Positions 57,256 through 64,000 of a stretch of 64,000 nucleotides of DNA are shown here, piece after piece. Under the pieces are notes generated by a model. It was given only the letters and a program-made list of their open reading frames with translations, ran no database searches and was not told the DNA's origin. This DNA is from RGIG995 sp045603745 (lineage in GTDB: Bacteria > Bacillota > Clostridia > Oscillospirales > UBA644), in NCBI GenBank assembly GCA_045603745.1, contig JAZUMQ010000052.1, positions 1-64,000 on the forward strand, written 5' to 3'. How positions within the stretch are numbered: position 1 is the first letter of the stretch; every line of letters starts with the position of its first letter. The translations under genes and the position numbers were made by a program.

Positions 57256-59973
57256 TCAGACCTTGACCGTGTCAAGGTTCAAGGTGTACAAGAACGAAGC
57301 CACCGATTTTTGAAGTCCGCTTTTTACGTGGATCTTCTTCGTTGGCTTCGTTAACATCTTATTCAGCGTTTCCGCTTTCTTCCGAGCCTTTTGTTTCAAC
57401 TCGGTCACTCGCACCCGTTCCATCTTTCCACGTTCGATCTCGTCCCGATTCTGCCGCCAGGCGGTCAGTTTTTCCCGCTGAACGAAATCTTTCACCACCG
57501 GCGCCGTTGTAATGAGTTGCATGGAGCGTCTCACTTGGCTTGCCAAAATGGTTTCCCGGTTCCGTTCTGTCAGAAGTGCGTCCATTTCGGAAGAAACGTA
57601 GGGTTTTCCCTTTTCTCGGTCGTGCCGCATTTTCAGAATTTTCTCGGAAAGGCTTCGCACTTTTGCCTCGTGCTTCTTCAATTCCCTTTCCTTTTTCTGA
57701 TAATCTTTCAAATGCGCTGCCAGTTGGTCTCCCCCACGCTTGGAAAGATCTGCAGTTTTCAGATCTACGTTAACAAGAATTTCACGGGTGGAGTTTAGTT
57801 TGCGTTGGTATTTTTCTTTGCTTTCGGAAAATTCTTCGCCAATTCCCGACAGAACTCCAAAGCTTCTTCTGGTGTATTGCTTTGTCTGATAAGAGGAATC
57901 ATTCGTTTGGCGAGAGCTTCCCTCGACTCTTCTTCGATACTCGCTATAAGAATCAACATCGCTTCTGTTGTAGGATTGTAGTATTCCTTGTCCAAAAGAC
58001 TCCTCAATACACCACAACGGTAAAGGTGCTTTCCTTCTTTCATTTTCAATCACGCTTTCCGCAACATCTGTTGCTCCTTCTTGTGGGTCAGTTGTGATTC
58101 GGATGATTTTTGTAATTTCAGGTGACTTAATAGTCCCCTTTACATACATAATAACGTCCGGACACTCAAAAGAATAAATAACCGCTTCACCTTGTTCGGT
58201 GATTGCATACTTATTCCTGTTGTGCTTGAAGTCCGCGAATCGGGAGAGTAAAACTTCCCGTTCTTTCGCGGTAATAACTCCGTTGTAACTTGCCCATCCG
58301 AAATTATTATACTGCTTTTCGGTATATTTGTCAAGTCCTTTTTTCGCCTGCTCCCGAACCTCGGAATCCCCAAGTTTTCCATCGGCGTCCTGGTAATTCC
58401 GGGCGGCGTCGACAAGAGCGTCTTCAAACAAGGCGTGAAGCTCGGAAAGAACGTCGTCCATCTTCTGCAGATACTGTGCTTCGGGTCTACCCTTGTAATT
58501 GGCGTAGGCATTTCGGATCCGCTTCAGAACGTTGGCAAAGAAATCTTTGATCTTCGCTCCGAGCTTTTTGTCGGTCTTATTCAGCTCTGCCAATTTTTGC
58601 GCGGCGTTACTGTCCAACAACATACGCTCGCAGGCGTCGGCAACCAACTCGCTCATGGCGTAGTCGTAGTCGGTTGTATTCAGTTCCGCCATCTTCTCAC
58701 GAACCAGTTGATCCGTAGCAACACCGTGTTCGGCATAGTTCTTCAGTAAGAAATTCGCAAACGTCTCGTATTTTGCCGGAGACCAGTCCTCGATGAAGTG
58801 CACGAGCTCGTGAGAAAGAGTGAACAGAACCGATTCTTCTCCGCTTTCGATCTTCGCAATATCCAAGTGAATACTTCCGTCTTTCGGATCATACCAACCG
58901 TTGGTTCTTGCTTCTCTCGAATCCTTGGGAGCGTATTGAGAATTGTAAAAATGCACCGTGTTCCCGATGGCAGCAATCACGGTACCCGCAAATGCGATCT
59001 CGTCCCTCTGCTTCTCCGTCAGATCGTCCAGGTTGATCCGTTCGTCATAGAAAACTTTACCCTTGACAATTTCCGAATTTTGTGGTATACTATTGTTAAC
59101 GAGTGTAGTGGATTTGACGCCGGCCTTGCTTGAATTAAGCTTGGATGTGGCAACTTTGTCAACAGCTACACCCGTTTCTTTTTCCACGCGCACATCATAG
59201 AGAATTCTTCTTCCATCTCTTGAATTTGCTATTTTCAACTCAACAGGGTAAAGAATCCCGTCATCTGCCAACAGATAGCTTTTTCGAATTTCCCATCCAT
59301 ATAAATCAAGCCACTGATGTTCATTTTTCTTTCTCAATTCAACATGTTCTGAATTTTCAATCAACCTAACAACAGAAATAACGGCTTGCTTTTTTAAGGA
59401 ATCCTTTACATATTTTAATTTTCCAACAACGAGATGATTATTCTTTGCCCCGTCTTTATACACCCTCTCGGTTGGCGTTGCAAACTCGACCATAATGGAA
59501 TCTCCATCAAAAACGATGGGGATCTTTTTTGTCAAAATCATTCTTTCAACAAAGTTTTCAAATGATTTTTGATGTCTCTTTATTTTATTGTAGCTATTCT
59601 TATCAATATTAACAACATTCTCATAGATTTTTCCGTCCGACCCAACAATTCTTACGCCCTTTCTACGTGCAGAGCTGCTCTGCTTTTTTATCTTCGCACG
59701 TTCGATAGACTTCCGAACCCGCTCCACCTTTTCGTTGGTATCCAATTCTCGAAGCCCTTGCCCCAGTTTCAAAGCGGTCTGTTGATCAACCTCGGACAAT
59801 CCGGCAAAATAACTGTCGGCGCTGATGTCTTTCCCTACCGTCTGAAAACCGTGCTTTCCGTACAGGAGAACCCCTTCCATCATACCGTGAACGTAGTCTT
59901 CCCCCGGCATACTTCCGTGCCGCAAACCGAAATATCGGCGTTGTTTTTTTACAACAAAACAGTCGTTGCTCAT
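57256..59973 (-). CDS. Fragment of a prophage large polyvalent protein with zincin domain
   Basis: 905 residues from a possible ATG at 59973 that has no ribosome binding site, so the 5' end is probably lost. A zinc metalloprotease-like segment VLFTLSHELVHFIEDW (HExxH) with a downstream YAMSELVADACERML lies in the middle. A long charged coiled-coil region follows, and the end (NKMLTKPTKKIHVKSGLQKSVASFLYTLN) matches a segment that in such phage proteins continues for hundreds of residues. Here it stops at once, so the 3' part is also missing. These proteins are fused to phage head or portal genes and may be injected with the DNA. Confidence 0.65.
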   Translation of the reverse strand: MSNDCFVVKKQRRYFGLRHGSMPGEDYVHGMMEGVLLYGKHGFQTVGKDISADSYFAGLSEVDQQTALKLGQGLRELDTNEKVERVRKSIERAKIKKQSSSARRKGVRIVGSDGKIYENVVNIDKNSYNKIKRHQKSFENFVERMILTKKIPIVFDGDSIMVEFATPTERVYKDGAKNNHLVVGKLKYVKDSLKKQAVISVVRLIENSEHVELRKKNEHQWLDLYGWEIRKSYLLADDGILYPVELKIANSRDGRRILYDVRVEKETGVAVDKVATSKLNSSKAGVKSTTLVNNSIPQNSEIVKGKVFYDERINLDDLTEKQRDEIAFAGTVIAAIGNTVHFYNSQYAPKDSREARTNGWYDPKDGSIHLDIAKIESGEESVLFTLSHELVHFIEDWSPAKYETFANFLLKNYAEHGVATDQLVREKMAELNTTDYDYAMSELVADACERMLLDSNAAQKLAELNKTDKKLGAKIKDFFANVLKRIRNAYANYKGRPEAQYLQKMDDVLSELHALFEDALVDAARNYQDADGKLGDSEVREQAKKGLDKYTEKQYNNFGWASYNGVITAKEREVLLSRFADFKHNRNKYAITEQGEAVIYSFECPDVIMYVKGTIKSPEITKIIRITTDPQEGATDVAESVIENERRKAPLPLWCIEESFGQGILQSYNRSDVDSYSEYRRRVEGSSRQTNDSSYQTKQYTRRSFGVLSGIGEEFSESKEKYQRKLNSTREILVNVDLKTADLSKRGGDQLAAHLKDYQKKERELKKHEAKVRSLSEKILKMRHDREKGKPYVSSEMDALLTERNRETILASQVRRSMQLITTAPVVKDFVQREKLTAWRQNRDEIERGKMERVRVTELKQKARKKAETLNKMLTKPTKKIHVKSGLQKSVASFLYTLNLDTVKV

Positions 59974-59993
59974 ACAATGTATAGGGTGATGAT

Positions 59994-60473
59994 ATGAAAG
60001 AAATCTCTTATGATCGAAATGCAGCCGTAAAATATGCTCGGGCGTGGGCAATGGAACGGAACCCAAAGTATTACGATTTTGAACATATTGGCGGAGACTG
60101 CACTAATTTTGTATCGCAATGTATTTTTGCCGGGGCGAAAGTAATGAATTATACACCTACTTTTGGCTGGTATTACCATTCCCTTTCCGACCGCGCTCCG
60201 GCGTGGAGTGGAGTAGAATATCTATACGATTTTCTCAACAAAAATCAATCTGTAGGACCGTACGCATCGATTGTATCTCAAGAAAAAGTATTTCCCGGTG
60301 ACATCGTACAGCTTGGGAAAAAGAATGGACATTTTTATCATACCTTAATAATCACATCAATCTCCCCCATTATTCTTGTTTGCGCACACTCTTATGATGC
60401 GATAGACCGTCCTTTACCTTCTTATGATTACGAATCGGCTCGATTTCTTCATATTATCGGTGTAAGAGAGTAA
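59994..60473 (+). CDS. Amidase_6-domain protein
   Basis: 159 residues. YDRNAAVKYARAWAMERNPKY followed by GGDCTNFVSQCIFAGAKVMNY is the hallmark of the putative amidase domain PF12671, with the catalytic Cys in GGDCTNF and His in NGHFYHTLII. Family members resemble cell-wall amidases of the NlpC/P60 fold. Here there is no signal peptide or wall-binding domain, so the protein is cytoplasmic or released with lysis. It starts 20 bp from the possible start of the divergent phage fragment, with AGGGTGA as ribosome binding site. Confidence 0.82.
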   Translation: MKEISYDRNAAVKYARAWAMERNPKYYDFEHIGGDCTNFVSQCIFAGAKVMNYTPTFGWYYHSLSDRAPAWSGVEYLYDFLNKNQSVGPYASIVSQEKVFPGDIVQLGKKNGHFYHTLIITSISPIILVCAHSYDAIDRPLPSYDYESARFLHIIGVRE

Positions 60474-60759
60474 TTTACTTACTATTTACATAACAAATAA
60501 ATATACCATATTGGTGTATTTCATTTAATTGAAAATATCAAATATGAATGTAAAATTTAGAAAAAATAATAAAATTAAAAATTCGAGATTTTATTGTGTT
60601 TTCAGCAATAATTCGACACTTGAATTAATTTTTTATACCATATTGGTATATTATAAAAATGCAAAAAATCTTTAGCTTACCACACATTTCAACTTGAACT
60701 TGACAAGGATTTCTTTTTGTGATAAAATAACTTAAAACAGTTCACAAGGAGTATCTAAC
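60474..60759 (+). promoter_or_regulatory. Intergenic region with promoter and palindromic repeats
   Basis: Promoter TTGACA (60700-60705), 17-bp spacer, TAAAAT (60723-60728). Two copies of ATACCATATTGGT (60503-60515 and 60635-60647) with near-palindromic form lie upstream and look like regulator sites. Otherwise AT-rich without gene. Confidence 0.6.
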
Positions 60760-61467
60760 ATGATCATACGTTGTGTTTGGGAACATAATGGAAATGACAC
60801 TTTATTATACGCCATTGATTATCCGGGTGCGTACACCCGGGGGAAGAATAAAGAAGAAGCCGTTCTAAAGATGCAAAAAGAAATTTGCTCATTTTTAAAC
60901 TGGTGTGACACCCCAATCTCAGAAAGCATCTCCGTTGTAATTGAACAAGAAAAAGCATCTAAATTAGAGATTTCCGATGCAGATTCCGATGTAATTTTTG
61001 ATACCGAAAGAACACCTCTGACAATGGAGGAATATCTGGAATTAAAATCCTTAGCATTAAAATCTGCAATTTGCTTTCAAAAACTTTTTGATTCAATTCC
61101 GGACAAAGACAAGACCGATCTCCAGACACGAAATACATTCTACGGAGAAATCCCCAGAACCGCGAAAGAAATGTATGAACATACAAAGAACGTAAACTCT
61201 TATTATTTCGGCGAAATCGGACTAAATACAGACAATAATGGGTCGATTTACGAGTGCAGAAAAAGAGGCTTTGATCGCTTGGAAAGAAATTCGGACTTTT
61301 TAAATTTACCGATCTTTGATGGAAATTACGGCGAAGAATGGTCTTTAAATAAGGTTTTGCGCCGCTTTGTTTGGCACGATCGTATTCACGCAAAAGCTAT
61401 GTATCGAATGGCGATCCGAATCTTTGGGAAAGATTCTGTTCCAAACGTATTTCATTTTGAATTATAA
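60760..61467 (+). CDS. DinB-like hypothetical protein with HicB-like N-terminus
   Basis: 235 residues behind AAGGAG. The N-terminal 60 residues (WEHNGNDTLLYAIDYPGAYTRGKNKEEAVLKMQKEI) look like a HicB-type RNase H-like half. The C-terminal 130 residues contain long helices and FVWHDRIHAKAMYRMA, similar to the last helix of DinB-fold proteins with their metal His. I do not know the function. It has a clear own promoter and no close neighbour on its strand. Confidence 0.55.
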   Translation: MIIRCVWEHNGNDTLLYAIDYPGAYTRGKNKEEAVLKMQKEICSFLNWCDTPISESISVVIEQEKASKLEISDADSDVIFDTERTPLTMEEYLELKSLALKSAICFQKLFDSIPDKDKTDLQTRNTFYGEIPRTAKEMYEHTKNVNSYYFGEIGLNTDNNGSIYECRKRGFDRLERNSDFLNLPIFDGNYGEEWSLNKVLRRFVWHDRIHAKAMYRMAIRIFGKDSVPNVFHFEL

Positions 61468-61512
61468 GAAAAATACGCCGATATTTTCCGGGGGATTTTT
61501 TTATTTTAAGGA

Positions 61513-63456
61513 TTATTCCAACTCAAAAGCACCAGTGTAAAGCTGATAATACGTCCCTTTCTCAGCAAGGAGTTTTTCGTGATCACCTCGCTCGATGATG
61601 CGTCCGTGATCAAGAACCATAATAACATCGGAGTTCATGATAGTGGAAAGACGGTGCGCAATTACAAACACCGTACGTCCTTCCATCAATTTATCCATAC
61701 CGCGTTGAACAATAGCTTCCGTGCGGGTGTCAATGGAAGACGTTGCTTCATCAAGGATCATGACTGGGGGATCTGCAACAGCGGCACGGGCAATAGAGAT
61801 TAACTGCCGTTGTCCTTGAGAAAGGTTCGCTCCGTTACCGGAGAGCATGGTATCGTATCCGTCGGGCAAACGGGTGATAAAATCGTCAGCGCCCGCCAAT
61901 TTAGCGGCGGCAATACATTGTTCATCGGTAGCCTCCAAATTTCCGTAACGAATATTTTCCATCACTGTTCCGGTAAACAAATTCGTTTCCTGAAGCACGA
62001 TCCCGAGAGAACGACGCAGATCGGATTTCTTAATTTTATTGATATTAATTCCGTCGTAACGAATCTTTCCGTCGGCAATATCATAAAAGCGATTGATCAA
62101 GTTTGTAATGGTCGTTTTTCCGGCACCGGTGGCACCGACAAAGGCAACCTTTTGCCCCGGTTCCGCATAAACGGAAACGTCGTGAAGAACAGTCTTTCCT
62201 TCTTCATACCCAAAATCCACCTCAGTCATACGGACGTCCCCTTGCAGTAAGGTATAAGTGAGAGTTCCATCGGTATGTGGGTGTTTCCATGCCCAATGTC
62301 CGGTATGCGTTTTAGATTCAGTAATCGAACCGTCTTCCGCAACATTTGCGTTAACCAAAGTAACGTATCCATCATCAGATTCCGGCTGTTGATCCATTAA
62401 TTTGAAGATTCGTTCTGCACCGGCAAGCGCCATGGCAATTTGGTTAAACTGTTGGGAAACCTGATTCATATTTCCGGTAAATTGTTTCGTCATATTCAAA
62501 AACGGAACAACAATGTCTATGGAAAAAGCAAGTCCGGAAATAGCAAAATTCGGAGTATCCAGCAACAGGAACAAACCACCAACGATTGCCACGAGAACAT
62601 AAAGGATATTTCCGATATTACCAATAATCGGCCCCATCATATTTGCATAGGCATGAGCGCGGAACGCAACATCAAAAAGACCTTCGTTGAGTTGATCAAA
62701 CCCCTCTTTGGTTTTTTCTTCGCGACAAAAGACTTTTATGACTTTTTGCCCGTTCATCATTTCTTGAATATATCCTTCAGTCTTACCAAAGGCCTTTTGT
62801 TGACGAATAAAGTATTTTGCCGAGCCGCCGCCAACGACCTTTGTCACAAAGAACATCGCAACGACTCCAAGCAAAACAACCAAGGTCATCCAAACGCTAT
62901 ACCAAAGCATAATGATCAACACCGACGTGACGACGATCAACGCCTGTAAAATGCTCGGCAGCGATTGAGAAACCAACTGACGTAACGTGTCAATATCATT
63001 CGTGTAATAACTCATAATATCGCCGTGCTTGTTGGTATCAAAAAATTTAATGGGAAGATTTTGCATTCCATCAAACATTTTGCGACGGAGTTTGCTTAAA
63101 AATCCTTGAGTAATATACGCCATCAACTGAGTCTGAACCGTAATCAAAACGATGGAACAAACGTAAAGTCCGGCAAGAATCAAGACAAGAGGAATGATTT
63201 CTCCCATTGCAGATTGCCAATCGGTTGAACCCGCCTCAAGATGAGATACGATAACCTTCAAAACCCGTTGTTGAAAGATTGACGGAATGGACGCTACCGC
63301 AGAGGCAAAAACAATACAAACCAAGACGATCGGAAGCAATGCAGGATAAGAAGAAAACAGTAATTTTATAACCCGACCGAAGATTTTGAAATCGATCTTA
63401 CGTCCGCCAGGGCCGGGCTGTCTTCCGGGACCTTTTACAGGCATCGGCTTACTCAT
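61513..63456 (-). CDS. ABC exporter, half-transporter B
   Basis: 647 residues from the ATG at 63456, with GGGGG upstream and ATGAGTAA overlap with the stop of the preceding gene. Six membrane helices (about 45-340) precede the ATPase domain: Walker A GATGAGKTT, Q-loop VLQETNLF, signature LSQGQRQLIS, Walker B PVMILDEATSS, H-loop IAHRLST. All ATPase residues are canonical. An unusual insertion of about 50 residues (PESDDGYVTLVNANVAEDG...) lies between the membrane part and the ATPase. Works as a heterodimer with the next gene. Confidence 0.92.
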   Translation of the reverse strand: MSKPMPVKGPGRQPGPGGRKIDFKIFGRVIKLLFSSYPALLPIVLVCIVFASAVASIPSIFQQRVLKVIVSHLEAGSTDWQSAMGEIIPLVLILAGLYVCSIVLITVQTQLMAYITQGFLSKLRRKMFDGMQNLPIKFFDTNKHGDIMSYYTNDIDTLRQLVSQSLPSILQALIVVTSVLIIMLWYSVWMTLVVLLGVVAMFFVTKVVGGGSAKYFIRQQKAFGKTEGYIQEMMNGQKVIKVFCREEKTKEGFDQLNEGLFDVAFRAHAYANMMGPIIGNIGNILYVLVAIVGGLFLLLDTPNFAISGLAFSIDIVVPFLNMTKQFTGNMNQVSQQFNQIAMALAGAERIFKLMDQQPESDDGYVTLVNANVAEDGSITESKTHTGHWAWKHPHTDGTLTYTLLQGDVRMTEVDFGYEEGKTVLHDVSVYAEPGQKVAFVGATGAGKTTITNLINRFYDIADGKIRYDGININKIKKSDLRRSLGIVLQETNLFTGTVMENIRYGNLEATDEQCIAAAKLAGADDFITRLPDGYDTMLSGNGANLSQGQRQLISIARAAVADPPVMILDEATSSIDTRTEAIVQRGMDKLMEGRTVFVIAHRLSTIMNSDVIMVLDHGRIIERGDHEKLLAEKGTYYQLYTGAFELE

Positions 63457-64000
63457 GATCCGCACCCCCATTCGTTTGTTGTTCATACACTTCACGGTAG
63501 ATTTCACTGGTTTTCAGCAATTCTTCATGGGTTCCAACGGATTCCACAGAGCCGTTTTCCAAAACGATAATCATGTCTGCATCTTGAACGGAAGCAACCC
63601 GTTGTGCAATAATAATCTTTGTTGTTTCGGGGATAAACTTCTTGAATCCCGCACGAATCAAAGCGTCGGTCTTGGTATCCACGGCACTGGTAGAATCGTC
63701 TAAAATCAGGATTTTCGGTTTCTTCAACAGGGCTCGGGCAATACAAAGACGCTGCTTCTGACCACCGGACACATTCGTTCCGCCCTGTTCGATGTATGTG
63801 TCATAGCCATCGGGGAAAGATTGAATAAATTCGTCCGCTTGCGCAAGAACACATGCTTGCCGAATTTCTTCGTCGGTAGCATTTTCGTTCCCCCATCGGA
63901 GATTTTCTTTGATCGTTCCGGAGAACAAAAGATTTTTCTGCAATACCATCGCAACGGAAGAACGCAAAACTTCAACATCATAATCCCGAACATCAACTCC
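63449..64000 (-). CDS. ABC exporter, half-transporter A (C-terminal part only)
   Basis: The visible 183 residues are the end of an ATPase domain: VLQKNLLFSGTIKENL (Q-loop), NVSGGQKQRLCIARALL (signature), ILILDDSTSAVDTKTD (Walker B, with Asp instead of the catalytic Glu) and IIAQRVASV (Gln in place of the H-loop His). The degenerate catalytic residues mark it as the inactive-site half of a heterodimeric exporter. The gene continues beyond 64000. Translationally coupled to the next gene. Confidence 0.92.
   Translation of the reverse strand, partial: GVDVRDYDVEVLRSSVAMVLQKNLLFSGTIKENLRWGNENATDEEIRQACVLAQADEFIQSFPDGYDTYIEQGGTNVSGGQKQRLCIARALLKKPKILILDDSTSAVDTKTDALIRAGFKKFIPETTKIIIAQRVASVQDADMIIVLENGSVESVGTHEELLKTSEIYREVYEQQTNGGADHE

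Noticed and set aside
57256..60066. Start of the phage protein at 60066
   Set aside because: It would need a TTG start without ribosome binding site and would overlap the well-supported amidase gene on the other strand by 73 bp.

Overview
The window reads as chromosomal DNA of a Bacillota (Clostridia-type) bacterium, probably an uncultured gut lineage. Evidence: strong GGAGG ribosome binding sites, TTGACA-17-TATAAT promoters, a one-piece tmRNA, mscL, folD and lgt in Gram-positive style, a very large cyclic beta-1,2-glucan synthase homologue, and Clostridia-type mobile elements. No rRNA, CRISPR array or plasmid backbone is visible.

Layout. 1-1262: one end of an IS3-family element (minus strand), abutting the stop of a XerC/XerD-type recombinase gene (1269-2261). 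2904-8250: a complete, compact filamentous-phage (inovirus-like) prophage flanked by two 28-bp dif-like sites, with an HUH replication protein, a probable ssDNA-binding protein, coat-like small membrane proteins, a pIII-like adhesin, a Zot/pI ATPase, a non-coding origin-like region and a CI-like repressor. 8344-22724: ordinary chromosome (glycosyltransferase, methyltransferase, tRNA-Thr, folD-lgt, giant GT84/GH94 enzyme, fused 2-oxoacid dehydrogenase E1).

22855-52838: a genomic island of about 30 kb. It is inserted exactly in the anticodon loop of a tRNA-Pro(UGG) gene: the 3' half lies at the left end and the 5' half at the right end, sharing a 7-bp core. The halves fold into one normal tRNA only when joined. 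The island carries its own complete tRNA-Pro(UGG) just inside the right end, downstream of the orphaned host promoter. Two overlapping tyrosine integrase genes (46939-49564) are the likely mobility functions. Cargo: a MATE transporter behind a leader-peptide attenuator; a restriction-modification operon with two C5-cytosine methyltransferases and an NgoFVII-like nuclease; a second operon (putative modified-DNA reader with membrane segment, thymidylate-kinase-like protein, radical SAM enzyme, UDG-like protein, UvrD-type helicase-nuclease, N4/N6 DNA methyltransferase) that I do not recognise as a named system; a peptide deformylase, an AbiH-family protein, a LexA-like repressor, a sigma-like protein, an IS110 element, a Fic protein and a zinc-ribbon module. 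A repeat of about 28 bp occurs six times in one orientation, at the seams between cargo modules, and looks like a record of, or a site for, modular cargo insertion.

52839-64000: chromosome again (promoter of the broken tRNA gene, AlbA_2 protein, MarR regulator, tRNA-Leu, PIG-L deacetylase, mscL, tmRNA), then a decayed prophage fragment next to tmRNA (57103-59973), an amidase-domain protein, a DinB-like protein and a heterodimeric ABC exporter that runs off the right edge.
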